Below, one piece after another: positions 1 to 6,769 of a stretch of DNA of 14,266 nucleotides. The stretch covers positions 1-14,266 of the forward strand of contig JBFGCM010000093.1 of the NCBI GenBank assembly GCA_041581135.1. The letters are read 5' to 3'. Position 1 is the first letter of the stretch. Each line of letters starts with the position of its first letter. Made by a program: the position numbers and the translations under genes. The notes beneath the pieces are model-generated. The model did not search any database. It worked only from the letters and a program-made list of their open reading frames with translations, and was not told the DNA's origin. The DNA comes from JBFGCM01 sp041581135 (GTDB lineage: Bacteria > Actinomycetota > Acidimicrobiia > Spongiisociales > UBA5794).

Positions 1-771
1 CCCCACCCAGATCCCGAGCGGCAGCGCAAAAGGCACGCCGAGGATGGTGAATACGCCCCACGTGACCAAGGCGGCCACGATGGCCAGGAGCGCACGTGAG
101 TAGAAGTATCCGCCCGTCTTGTCGATGGCGATGTCGAGCGCCCGCACTACCTCGCGCTGACGATGGGCCGGGAGGATCGACAGCAGTGCTCGCCGCCACC
201 GGGGGGCGTCGGCGGTGATGTAGAACGTGAACAGGGCGATGGCCAACAGCTGAAAGACGGTGTTCAACAGCCTCGTACCGACCCCGAACACGCTGCCGGC
301 GACGTCACCGGCGAAGCCCTGCAGCGAGCTGTCCACATTGGTCAGGGCCTCGGTGAGACGCTGGCCCGAGAATTCGATGCCGAACTCCGCCGCGAAGTCG
401 CTGAGCTGATCCACGTAGCTCGGCAGCTGGTCCACGAGTCGCAGCGTCTGATCCACGATGAGCGGAATCATGAGACCGATGAACGTGGAGCTGATGACGA
501 ACGCCGTGAAGAACAGCAAGCTCGTGGCGGCCCCCCGCTTCCATCCTCGGTTGGCGAGGTAGGCGACCCCGGGTTCGAACGCCGTGGACAGGAAGAACGA
601 GATCAGCAAGAGGATCAGGAAACCGCGCAGCTGGCGAACCACTGCCCAGCCGAAGAGGAACAACACGACGATGACGACGAGCTGGGTGAGCAGCCGTGGA
701 ACCCACGGCGGCATGCCGTCGCTGCCCACTCCGAACAGGCCCGCGGGTTCTTGCGTGGTTCCGTCGCTCAT
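1..771 (-). CDS. AI-2E family transporter, N-terminal part (gene continues beyond left edge)
   Basis: Read on the minus strand from an ATG at 771-769, the frame stays open for 257 codons to the window edge, so the C-terminus is missing. The product is a polytopic membrane protein. Hydrophobic segments lie near residues 27-45, 51-65 and 81-105, with another around 170-190 followed by the motif FYITADAPRWRR. A soluble stretch at about 106-165 contains LRLVDQLPSYVDQL. This layout (two N-terminal helices, a third, an extracytoplasmic loop, more helices) is typical of the AI-2E transporter family (PF01594). Members export autoinducer-2 or act as Na+/H+ antiporters; the substrate cannot be told here. 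No strong ribosome-binding site is seen, but a TACGCT hexamer ends 9 nt before the ATG. The gene is divergent from the GNAT-like gene. Confidence 0.88.
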   Translation of the reverse strand, partial: MSDGTTQEPAGLFGVGSDGMPPWVPRLLTQLVVIVVLFLFGWAVVRQLRGFLILLLISFFLSTAFEPGVAYLANRGWKRGAATSLLFFTAFVISSTFIGLMIPLIVDQTLRLVDQLPSYVDQLSDFAAEFGIEFSGQRLTEALTNVDSSLQGFAGDVAGSVFGVGTRLLNTVFQLLAIALFTFYITADAPRWRRALLSILPAHRQREVVRALDIAIDKTGGYFYSRALLAIVAALVTWGVFTILGVPFALPLGIWVG

Positions 772-780
772 CGCCCTCGG

Positions 781-786
781 AGCGTA
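781..786 (-). promoter_or_regulatory. candidate -10 element close to the AI-2E gene start
   Basis: On the minus strand TACGCT (TANNNT pattern) ends 9 nt before the ATG at 771. Transcription would then begin within a few bases of the start codon, as in near-leaderless actinobacterial mRNAs. No good -35 hexamer is visible 17 nt upstream, so the call rests on one short motif. Confidence 0.3.
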
Positions 787-852
787 CCGGGGGGTCCTCT
801 TGCCTTTGCGGAAATCCCACCACCTCAGCGCTCCCCCTCTCCGCGGTGCGTG

Positions 853-858
853 TATGTT
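853..858 (+). promoter_or_regulatory. candidate -10 element for a leaderless GNAT-like mRNA
   Basis: TATGTT ends 7 nt before the ATG at 866. That is the spacing expected if transcription starts at the A of the start codon. There is no Shine-Dalgarno sequence before this ATG, which fits a leaderless transcript. No convincing -35 box is seen. Confidence 0.4.
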
Positions 859-865
859 CGGACAC

Positions 866-1342
866 ATGAAGGTACGTCAAGGGGGCCGGGGCGACTTGAC
901 GGCGCTGGAGCAGATCGCTCAGCAGACGGCATGGGACCTCTACTCCGACTTCCTGCAACCTCCGGCGATCAAGAGCTTGGTAGAAGAGCGATACAGCCGG
1001 CAGGCCCTGAGCCGACGCATGCTCGCAGGTACCGTGCTGGTCGCCACTGATGAAGGGGAGATCGTGGGCTTCGCCGACATCTCTCCCGCGAGCGATCATG
1101 TCGCCGTCAAGGCCTTGTGGGCCGTCGACCCTGCCGCCGTGGTCAGCCTCCTCGATGCCGTGACCGCCAGGGGCGGATCGCTGCCGATCTCCTTCGACGT
1201 GTTGCTCGGAGATCCTCGATGGGAGGCGACGCTGGAACGGCGCGGCTTCGTACCCGGCGAGACGTTCGACACCACCGCAGGGGTGGAACCGGTGCTGATG
1301 CGCCGATGGTGGCTGACTCCGGCGACGGCCCCCACGGAGTAG
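866..1342 (+). CDS. GNAT-like acetyltransferase family protein
   Basis: A 158-residue protein. The ATG at 866 is preferred over the in-frame ATG at 854 and over earlier starts, because residues upstream of 854 look non-coding and would overlap the divergent AI-2E gene. An early segment rich in acidic and aromatic residues (AWDLYSDFL) precedes a beta-hairpin-like stretch, VLVATDEGEIVGFADIS, at about residues 58-74. Near the C-terminus the segment ATLERRGFVPGE resembles the beta6-beta7 'ERLGFVPG' region of GNAT N-acetyltransferases. The canonical acetyl-CoA loop (R/Q-x-x-G-x-G/A) is not evident, so activity and substrate are uncertain and the fold call is by resemblance. The gene ends 11 nt before add, so the two are probably co-transcribed. 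Confidence 0.6.
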   Translation: MKVRQGGRGDLTALEQIAQQTAWDLYSDFLQPPAIKSLVEERYSRQALSRRMLAGTVLVATDEGEIVGFADISPASDHVAVKALWAVDPAAVVSLLDAVTARGGSLPISFDVLLGDPRWEATLERRGFVPGETFDTTAGVEPVLMRRWWLTPATAPTE

Positions 1343-1345
1343 ATT
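1340..1345 (+). promoter_or_regulatory. candidate -10 element directly upstream of add
   Basis: TAGATT overlaps the stop codon of the GNAT-like gene and ends 8 nt before the add ATG at 1354. It could drive a leaderless add mRNA in addition to read-through. No purine-rich ribosome-binding site lies in the 11-nt gap. No clear -35 is seen. Confidence 0.3.
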
Positions 1346-1353
1346 GACCCGGG

Positions 1354-2454
1354 ATGCCTCCGGGACCGCCCACAGCACCGCATGAACTCGCCCCTGACAC
1401 GTGGGCAGAGGTGCGCGCCTTGCCGAAGGCGGTACTGCACGACCACCTGGACGGGGGTCTCCGGCCGGCGACGATCTCGGAACTGGCCGCCGAGGCCGGC
1501 TACGGCGGCCTCCCTACCGCGGAACCCGAACGGCTCCGTGCCTGGTTCAATCAATCCCGGTCTGGCACCTTGGAGAAGTACCTCCAGGCATTCGACCACA
1601 CGGTGGCGGTGATGCAGACTCCCCACGCGGTGGAACGCGTGGCCTACGAAGCCGTGGTGGATCTCGCCGCAGACGGCGTCGTCTATGCCGAGCTTCGGTT
1701 CGGACCGAGCCTCCTGACCGCCCGCGGCATGTCTCGCCAGGAGGCCATCGAAGCGGCCCTACGCGGGGTGGAGACCGCCGAACGTGAGACCGGCACCGTG
1801 GCCCGCATCATCGTGACCGCGATGCGACAGAGCGACGATTCGGAGGAGGTGGCCAGGGTTGCAGTGAAGTTCGTCGGCCGCGGCGTCGTGGCGTTCGACC
1901 TGGCCGGCCCCGAGGCGGGCAACCCGCCACAGCTCCATGCACCGGCGTGCCACATCGCCAGGAGCGGCGGTCTCGGGCTCACCATTCACGCCGGAGAGGC
2001 AGCCGGCCCGCAGAGCATGTGGGAGGCATACGTGCTGTGCGGAGCCCAGCGGCTGGGACACGGCGTCCGTATCGTCGACGGGACCCGCTACGAGAGAGGG
2101 CAGATCCTGGAGCTGGGTGGCTTCGCCCGCACGGTACGCGACCACAGAGTCCCGCTGGAGACGGCTCCGACGTCGAATGCACACACGGGTGCCGTGCGAA
2201 ATCTCGCCGAGCACCCACTCGGCGCCCTTCATCGTGCCGGCTTCGCCGTGACGATCAACACCGACAACCGCCTGATGAGTGACACCACCATGTCCGCCGA
2301 ATACGCCGCCGGCATGGCCTACGGGGGGCTGACCTGGGCAGATCTCGGCGAGATCACCGAGACGGCATTACGCGCCGGGTTCGCCGACTGGCCGACCCGA
2401 GAGCGGCTGATCCGAGATCTGGTGCGCCCCGCTTACGCGGCGCTGGAGGTCTGA
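1354..2454 (+). CDS. add: adenosine deaminase
   Basis: A 366-residue amidohydrolase-fold enzyme that hydrolyses (deoxy)adenosine to (deoxy)inosine and ammonia in cytosolic purine salvage. Family motifs appear in order. The metal-binding H-x-H is at 29/31 within LHDHLDGGLRP. TIHAGEAAG carries His212 and catalytic Glu215. RLGHGVRI has His236. LETAPTSNAHTGA follows, and INTDNRLMS supplies the metal-binding Asp304. The residue after this Asp is Asn305, where the mammalian enzyme has Asp-Asp; from memory the NTDN form is common in actinobacterial Add. Length is normal. The ATG at 1354 places HxH near residue 30, as expected. The 3' end overlaps the convergent hydrolase gene by 22 bp. Its product inosine feeds hypoxanthine to Hpt, encoded at 8262-8846. 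Confidence 0.96.
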   Translation: MPPGPPTAPHELAPDTWAEVRALPKAVLHDHLDGGLRPATISELAAEAGYGGLPTAEPERLRAWFNQSRSGTLEKYLQAFDHTVAVMQTPHAVERVAYEAVVDLAADGVVYAELRFGPSLLTARGMSRQEAIEAALRGVETAERETGTVARIIVTAMRQSDDSEEVARVAVKFVGRGVVAFDLAGPEAGNPPQLHAPACHIARSGGLGLTIHAGEAAGPQSMWEAYVLCGAQRLGHGVRIVDGTRYERGQILELGGFARTVRDHRVPLETAPTSNAHTGAVRNLAEHPLGALHRAGFAVTINTDNRLMSDTTMSAEYAAGMAYGGLTWADLGEITETALRAGFADWPTRERLIRDLVRPAYAALEV

Positions 2455-3248
2455 GCGTCCAACCAGTCGGCCACGGTGGCCAGGGCCTTGTCCTTTTCCA
2501 CGTCGTTGAAGCACTCGTGAGCGAAGCCGGGAAGCAGCACTCGCTCGACCGTTGGCAGCTCGGCCAGCGGCGCAGAGAACGCAGGCGACACCACCGAGTC
2601 CATGGAGCCATGGATCACCAGCGTCGGCACGTCCAGTTGCGACAGCCGTGCTTGCGTCTCGTCCATGACCCGGAGGATCTCCATCCCCAGGCGCGTCGTC
2701 GTCTTCGTGTGCACCAGCGGGTCATTGAAGTACGCCTCGCCCACCGTCGGGTCGCTGGAGAGCTGATGGCCCTTGATGCTGTTGGGGATCTCCACCTTGG
2801 GAGCGAACCGTCCCAGTACTTTCGCCAGGCCACGGCGGATCGGATCGACGTTGGCATCCAGTGCCGGTGCCGAGAGCACCAACAGGTCGGGGCTCGGCCT
2901 GGGCGACAACGTGTAGGCGAGAGCCATCAACCCGCCGAGAGAGTGACCGAGAAGAATGGTCGGGTTCGGGAGGTGCTCCAGCTGATCGGCAACGTCGTCC
3001 AGGTAGTGGTCGAACTGCTCGACGTAGGCCCGTCGCCCGGTGGATCCGCCGAAGCCCCGTTGGTCGAACGACGACACGGCATACCCTCGTGAGACCAGAT
3101 AGTCCCCGACGTGCTCGTAGCGGCCGGAGTGCTCTCCGATGCCGTGCGCGATCAGGACCGAGCCACGAGGCGCATCTGGCTGCATCCACTCCCGGATGAG
3201 CAGCTCGTCGCCACTCGCGATGGTCTCCCTGCGGGTGGTGCTGGTCAT
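2433..3248 (-). CDS. alpha/beta hydrolase, monoacylglycerol-lipase-like (Hydrolase_4 / serine aminopeptidase S33 type)
   Basis: A 271-residue cytosolic alpha/beta hydrolase. The nucleophile elbow GHSLGG places Ser103. IAHGIGEHSGRY (about 33-44) is the oxyanion HG region typical of monoacylglycerol lipases. FDQRGFGGSTGRR follows at 61-73. Asp217 in IHGSMDSVVSP and His244 in GFAHECFND complete the triad. Length and motif order match the Hydrolase_4 group that cleaves monoacylglycerols or lysophospholipids; the true substrate is unknown. The ATG at 3248 is preceded by GGAGG (3255-3259) with 6-nt spacing and overlaps the ppgK stop in an ATGA tetranucleotide, so it is probably coupled to ppgK and last in the minus-strand operon. 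Its 3' end overlaps the end of add. Confidence 0.9.
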   Translation of the reverse strand: MTSTTRRETIASGDELLIREWMQPDAPRGSVLIAHGIGEHSGRYEHVGDYLVSRGYAVSSFDQRGFGGSTGRRAYVEQFDHYLDDVADQLEHLPNPTILLGHSLGGLMALAYTLSPRPSPDLLVLSAPALDANVDPIRRGLAKVLGRFAPKVEIPNSIKGHQLSSDPTVGEAYFNDPLVHTKTTTRLGMEILRVMDETQARLSQLDVPTLVIHGSMDSVVSPAFSAPLAELPTVERVLLPGFAHECFNDVEKDKALATVADWLDAQTSSAA

Positions 3249-3994
3249 TCGATACCTCCAAATCGCTGCTGGGCCGCCATTGCCGCCCCGACGATGCCGG
3301 CGTTGTTGCGAAGCATGGCCGGCACTATGGGTACCGCACCGGTGATCGCGTTAGCGAACTCGTCGAACCGCTTGCTGATGCCGCCTCCGAAGATGAAGAG
3401 GTTCGGCGAGAAGAGCCGCTCGACGTGACGCAGGTAGGCGGCCACGCGCTCCGTCCACTCGTCCAAAGGCATGTCTTCGTCTTCGACGAGCCGGGCAGCC
3501 GCCAGATCTTCGGCGGGCTCGCCCCGGAACTCCAGGTGCCCCAGCTCGGTGTTGGGAACCAGCACACCATCGACGAACATGCCGGAGCCGATGCCCGTTC
3601 CAAACGTGAGCAGGATGACGACGCCCTTCACGCCCCAGCCGGCGCCGACGCTGATCTCGGCCAGGCCGGCCGCATCGGCGTCGTTGAGCATCGTCACCGG
3701 TTGACCGGTTGCATCGGAGAACAGTGCCTCACCGTCGACGCCGATCCATGAATCGTCGATGTTGGCGGCGCTGAGCACGATGCCGTCCCGCACGATGGCG
3801 GGGAAGGCGCATCCGAAGGGGCCCTTCCAGTCGAAGTGCTCGACCACCTCGGTGACGGCGCCGGCCACCGCGGTGGGAGTCGCCGGCTGCGGTGTTGCCA
3901 CGCGGTAGCGCTCCGGCACGGCGAGGGCTCCCGTTGCGAGGTCCACCGGCGCACCCTTGACCCCCGAACCGCCGACATCGATTCCGAGCATCAT
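3245..3994 (-). CDS. ppgK: polyphosphate glucokinase (ROK family)
   Basis: A 249-residue ROK-family kinase that phosphorylates glucose with polyphosphate or ATP, feeding glycolysis. The N-terminal phosphate motif GIDVGGSGVKG is at residues 4-14. RVATPQPATPTAV (about 31-43), ANIDDSWIG (about 77-85), LNDADAAGLAE (103-113, catalytic Asp105), TFGTGIGSG (130-138), PNTELGHLEF (147-156) and IFGGGISKRFD closely resemble mycobacterial PpgK as I recall it. The ROK zinc-binding cysteines are absent, as in other PPGKs. Two adjacent ATGs are possible. The first (3994) overlaps the upstream stop as ATGA. The second (3991) is better spaced from the purine-rich GAGAGG site and gives 248 residues. A longer frame upstream is read-through of the neighbour gene and lacks family similarity. 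Confidence 0.95.
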   Translation of the reverse strand: MMLGIDVGGSGVKGAPVDLATGALAVPERYRVATPQPATPTAVAGAVTEVVEHFDWKGPFGCAFPAIVRDGIVLSAANIDDSWIGVDGEALFSDATGQPVTMLNDADAAGLAEISVGAGWGVKGVVILLTFGTGIGSGMFVDGVLVPNTELGHLEFRGEPAEDLAAARLVEDEDMPLDEWTERVAAYLRHVERLFSPNLFIFGGGISKRFDEFANAITGAVPIVPAMLRNNAGIVGAAMAAQQRFGGIE

Positions 3995-4560
3995 CCGTCC
4001 TCTCTCGATCGACCGCGCACCACGGATCGAGCGACGATCTCCAGCGCGGCAGCCGCATTGTGGTCGACCAACACCGTGAGCGCACCTGGCAACTCCGGGC
4101 GCCGTGGCGTCCATGCGGTGATCCCGGCCCGATCCAACTCGGCGACGAGATCGGCTGGGATCGTAGGCAGCAGCAATGTCACCCACCCTGCCGAATCGCC
4201 CGAGAACGCCGGGGTCACGCCGGGGATCTGCGTGGCTCCCTTGGCGAACTCTGCCGCCGTGGCAACGGCCTCAGTCGTCACTCGTGCCATCTTGCCGTTC
4301 GGGGCGGTGGGAGCCACAGCCACCACCTCTACATGGTCGGCACACTCCGGAACGCCGTCCACAGACCCCAACCACGTCGGTTGGGAATAGACGACGTACC
4401 TGGGGTCACCGAATTCGGGCCACACCGTGGTTCCGTCGAGCAGGGGACACTCCACGACCTCCCCACCCCGGTCGGCCATTCGGTGACGGACCTCGGGCTC
4501 GACTCCGGCGCTGATCCAGACCGTCCCGGTATCGGGGATCACCGGCATCGAGGATGTCAC
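3991..4560 (-). CDS. hypothetical protein, weak resemblance to the C-terminal domain of fold-type I PLP enzymes
   Basis: I do not recognise this protein. The GTG start at 4560 gives 189 residues and overlaps the gcvT stop as GTGA; an in-frame ATG at 4548 would give 185. Neither has a clear ribosome-binding site, so coupling to gcvT is likely. Visible stretches are VWISAGVEPEVRHRM, GGEVVECPLLDG and RYVVYSQPTWLGSVDG. The C-terminal third has LLLPTIPADLVAELDRAGI followed by PELPGALTVLVDHN. That order (leucine-rich strand, aGI, 'pelPG..v.v.hn') recalls the small domain of class V aminotransferases or GcvP-like proteins. No Schiff-base lysine motif or large PLP domain is present, so it is probably not itself a PLP enzyme. 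It lies between gcvT and ppgK with 4-nt overlaps at both ends, which argues for a real, retained gene. Confidence 0.75.
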   Translation of the reverse strand: MTSSMPVIPDTGTVWISAGVEPEVRHRMADRGGEVVECPLLDGTTVWPEFGDPRYVVYSQPTWLGSVDGVPECADHVEVVAVAPTAPNGKMARVTTEAVATAAEFAKGATQIPGVTPAFSGDSAGWVTLLLPTIPADLVAELDRAGITAWTPRRPELPGALTVLVDHNAAAALEIVARSVVRGRSREDG

Positions 4561-5606
4561 GTGGGTCGCAAGAACGGGGGATCTGTTCGCTCGACCTCGA
4601 CCCACGTTCCTCTGATCTCCACTTCGAGGGGGCCCCGGTCCGAAGGAGGCGCGAGGTACCCCATCCCGATGCCGTGCTCCAGGCTCGGGCTGAAGTTGCC
4701 GGACGTCACCTCACCCACGCTGTCGCCGGAGCGCAGTCGATAACCGTGGCGAGGTATGGCTCTACCCTCGGTGGTGAATCCGACCAATGACTTGGCGACG
4801 CCGGATTCGAGCTGGATGACGAGAGCCGGTTTGCCGACGAAGTCGTGATCCCATTCGACGACCCACTCCAGGCCCGCCTCCAGAGGCGTCGTCCGGGTGT
4901 CGAGATCCTGGCCCCACAAGGGGTATCCCATCTCGAGCCGCAACGTGTCCCGGGCACCGAGACCGCACGGCGCAGCGCCCCCGTCGACGAGCGCTTGAAA
5001 CAGATCGCTCGCGGTCTCGTGAGGAACGACGATCTCCACGCCGGGTTCGCCTGTGTACCCGGTGCCTGAGACCACGAGCGGATTGCCGTCGTACTCGTCG
5101 ACCGTGACTCTGAACCGCCCGACTGAGCAACCGGCAACGGTCTCCACCAGCTCGCGAGCCGCAGGACCTTGCACCGCGATGAACGCGGTATCGTCCCGCC
5201 GCCCCGAGATCTCGACCACATCGGGCGCCGCGGCGGCGAGCCGATCGAGCACGATGGCGTGGTTGGCTCCATTCGGCAGTACCCAATAGTCCTCCTCGTC
5301 GAGGCGCAGCACGATGATGTCGTCGACTACGCCTCCCTCCGGAGTGAGTGCCATCGTGTACTGGGCCCGTCCCGGCCCGATCAGGCTCACGTCGTTGCAC
5401 AGCTCACCGCGGAGGAGGTCGGTTGCGCCGTCACCTGTCACCGTGAGGCGACCGAGGTGCGAGACGTCGAAGATGCCGACTCCACGGCGCACCGCCAGGT
5501 GCTCTGCGATCACTCCCTGGTACTGCACCGGCATCTCCCATCCACCGAAGTCGGTGAAGCGGGCACCGAGAGACGCGTGCAAGTGGTGCAGCGGCGAAGT
5601 CGGCAC
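4557..5606 (-). CDS. gcvT: aminomethyltransferase, glycine cleavage system T protein
   Basis: A 349-residue folate-dependent enzyme. It takes the aminomethyl group from lipoylated GcvH, releases ammonia and passes the one-carbon unit to tetrahydrofolate. Family motifs are FTDFGGWEMPVQYQG (17-31), GIFDVSHLGR (44-53), GGVVDD with the catalytic aspartate pair at 95/96, GTGYTGEPGVEI (181-192) and GLGARDTLRLEMGYPLWGQDL (215-235). The glycine-cleavage C-terminal barrel follows, with the SGNFSPSL motif. Length is slightly below the usual 360-370. The start is GTG at 5606, preceded by CAGGAG with about 5-nt spacing. GcvH is encoded in the same orientation at 11055-11435; GcvP is not in the window. 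No glycine riboswitch-like sequence is seen in the 45-nt upstream gap. Confidence 0.96.
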   Translation of the reverse strand: MPTSPLHHLHASLGARFTDFGGWEMPVQYQGVIAEHLAVRRGVGIFDVSHLGRLTVTGDGATDLLRGELCNDVSLIGPGRAQYTMALTPEGGVVDDIIVLRLDEEDYWVLPNGANHAIVLDRLAAAAPDVVEISGRRDDTAFIAVQGPAARELVETVAGCSVGRFRVTVDEYDGNPLVVSGTGYTGEPGVEIVVPHETASDLFQALVDGGAAPCGLGARDTLRLEMGYPLWGQDLDTRTTPLEAGLEWVVEWDHDFVGKPALVIQLESGVAKSLVGFTTEGRAIPRHGYRLRSGDSVGEVTSGNFSPSLEHGIGMGYLAPPSDRGPLEVEIRGTWVEVERTDPPFLRPT

Positions 5607-5651
5607 GGTGGCTCCTGTGGCAGGGGTGCGTCGCCGGAGCCTAGCGACGGT

Positions 5652-6107
5652 TCAGCCGGCGAACCGGATCGGCGTCGGGTCTTCGCCGAGATTCAGGACG
5701 GCCGGCGGTCCGGGAATACGGGTCGGCGCCGACGGCAGCTCCCCCTCCGTCGGTTCTTCGAGCCCGTACTTGACCAGCAGGTTGAGGTAGTCCCGTTGGT
5801 AGAAGATCTTGCAGTTGATCTCGGGGTATAGCTCGCGAAGCAGGCGCACCTTGCCGTTCTTCTTGGTGACGAGCTTCTGGTTCATCGTGGTGATCTCGAT
5901 GAACAGATCCTCCTCGGGGAGGTAGAAGTCCGGCGTGAAGTACTTGGAGGGCTCGTCGTCATCGTCCCAGGCGATGGGAAATGACTGCGGCTCGTACTGC
6001 CACTCGATGTCGTAGAAGTCGAGGAGTCGGGCGAACTCCCGCTCGCTGGGGTGCGCGAAGTCGGTCGTATCGGCCGGACCGGGCCCGAAGTCTGCGGGAT
6101 CGCTCAG
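5652..6107 (-). CDS. PD-(D/E)XK nuclease-like hypothetical protein with an apparent CTG start
   Basis: The coding segment gives 151 residues from a CTG at 6107-6105. The core resembles a PD-(D/E)XK fold: SEREFARLLDFYDIEWQYEP supplies the first helix, YFTPDFYLPEEDLFIEITT contains PD and an E-x-T in place of E-x-K, and Lys residues follow in MNQKLVTKKNGK, then LLRELYPEINCKIFYQRDY. This is the 'xPDFYLPxxxxxIEv' pattern of small restriction-endonuclease-like proteins; nuclease activity is not shown. No ATG, GTG or TTG lies in frame between the merR stop and the methionine after EITT, which is too late. CTG overlaps the merR stop as CTGA, mirroring other junctions here, and GGAGG lies 10 nt upstream. 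A frameshift fusion to MerR or a sequence error are the alternatives. Confidence 0.72.
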   Translation of the reverse strand: MSDPADFGPGPADTTDFAHPSEREFARLLDFYDIEWQYEPQSFPIAWDDDDEPSKYFTPDFYLPEEDLFIEITTMNQKLVTKKNGKVRLLRELYPEINCKIFYQRDYLNLLVKYGLEEPTEGELPSAPTRIPGPPAVLNLGEDPTPIRFAG

Positions 6108-6604
6108 TTGGCTGTTGCCTCCGCCTCGACGACATCGGCCGCTTCTGAGCCGGCGTCCGCAGTGAGGCTCTCGGGGTAGAGCCGATGGATCTCGCCCTCG
6201 AGCTCCTCTTGGACGGGTCCGACGGCGATGCCGAAGACACCCTGACCACGCTGGAACACGTCGACGACCTCTTCCGGGGAGTGGGCGGCATAGATGGTGT
6301 TGCCGTCTGACAGCAGGGTGACATCGGTGAGCGGTGAGTCGCTCTGGAGCTGGTCGCGGAGGATGTCCATCGCCTGGCGGATCTTCTTGAGGCTCATGCC
6401 GGCATCGAGCAGGCGCTTCACCACTTTCAGCTGCACCACGTCGGTGAAGGCGTACCGCCGCTGGGAACCGGAGCCGTGCGCCGTCTGCAACGAGGGGGTG
6501 ATGAGATCCGTTCGAGCCCAGTAGTCGAGTTGGCGGTAGGTGATACCGACGATCTTGCACACTTGGGGTGCCCGATAGCCTCGGGTGGTCGAATCGTCGA
6601 GCAC
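6104..6604 (-). CDS. MerR-type regulator, Rv1830-like
   Basis: A 166-residue DNA-binding regulator from the GTG at 6604, chosen because AAGGAGG lies just upstream with 4-nt spacing; a GTG at 6634 lacks such a site. The winged helix-turn-helix spans about residues 9-80. YRAPQVCKIVGITYRQLDYWART is the recognition part, QRRYAFTDVVQL the wing, and MSLKKIRQAMDIL the start of the dimer helix. The C-terminal 75 residues (DVTLLSDGNTIYAAHSPEEVVDVF) form a small domain also found in actinobacterial Rv1830-like proteins as I recall. The position downstream of ftsR and the bifunctional nuclease fits Rv1830. The 3' end overlaps the nuclease-like gene. The upstream gap holds a promoter, palindromes and DnaA boxes; self-regulation is likely but inferred. 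Confidence 0.9.
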   Translation of the reverse strand: MLDDSTTRGYRAPQVCKIVGITYRQLDYWARTDLITPSLQTAHGSGSQRRYAFTDVVQLKVVKRLLDAGMSLKKIRQAMDILRDQLQSDSPLTDVTLLSDGNTIYAAHSPEEVVDVFQRGQGVFGIAVGPVQEELEGEIHRLYPESLTADAGSEAADVVEAEATAN

Positions 6605-6626
6605 TACGCCTCCTTCTGGACGGTCA

Positions 6627-6651
6627 GTGTACACGCTCCAATGACACGTGT
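6627..6651. promoter_or_regulatory. paired 8-bp palindromes upstream of the Rv1830-like merR gene
   Basis: Two perfect palindromes, GTGTACAC (6627-6634) and ACACGTGT (6644-6651), have centres 17 bp apart between the predicted transcription start and the merR start codon. They are candidate operator half-sites, or they may form an alternative promoter region (TTACAC and TACACT hexamers about 18 bp apart on the minus strand overlap them). No binding protein is known. Confidence 0.35.
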
Positions 6652-6680
6652 GTAATTCCGCGGGTCGAACTACCGGAATG

Positions 6681-6710
6681 AAATTACCCGGGCGTTCTGC
6701 GACTTGTCAA
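6681..6710 (-). promoter_or_regulatory. predicted promoter for the merR-gcvT-ppgK segment
   Basis: On the minus strand a consensus -35 TTGACA (6710-6705) is followed, after an 18-bp spacer, by TAATTT (6686-6681). This puts the transcription start near 6674 and gives a leader of about 70 nt before the merR GTG. It is the best -35 match noticed in the window. A DnaA box lies 8 bp upstream of the -35. Confidence 0.55.
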
Positions 6711-6717
6711 CAACCCC

Positions 6718-6726
6718 TGTGGATAA
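6718..6726 (-). promoter_or_regulatory. perfect DnaA box
   Basis: The minus strand reads TTATCCACA, the consensus DnaA-binding 9-mer. It lies just upstream of the predicted -35 of the merR promoter, in the non-coding gap after the potassium channel gene. DnaA binding is inferred from the sequence alone. Confidence 0.55.
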
Positions 6727-6759
6727 GCCAGGGAGCGGCGACCGGCGGAGGGCTCGAGC

Positions 6760-6768
6760 TGTGGAAAA
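6760..6768 (-). promoter_or_regulatory. second DnaA-box-like 9-mer
   Basis: The minus strand reads TTTTCCACA, which fits the relaxed TTWTNCACA consensus. It has the same orientation as the perfect box and lies 42 bp from it, immediately after the channel gene stop codon. Only two boxes are present, so this is not a full replication origin. Confidence 0.45.
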
Positions 6769-6769
6769 C

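Noticed and set aside
3995..4186. N-terminal extension of ppgK to an upstream start at 4186
   Set aside because: The extra 64 residues are arginine-rich out-of-frame reading of the neighbour gene. PpgK homology begins exactly at the ATG that overlaps the neighbour's stop.
5607..5651. Glycine riboswitch before gcvT
   Set aside because: The gap is only 45 nt and shows no tandem aptamer features.
6605..6769. Chromosomal replication origin
   Set aside because: Only two DnaA boxes, no AT-rich unwinding region, and no dnaA, dnaN, rpmH or parAB genes nearby.
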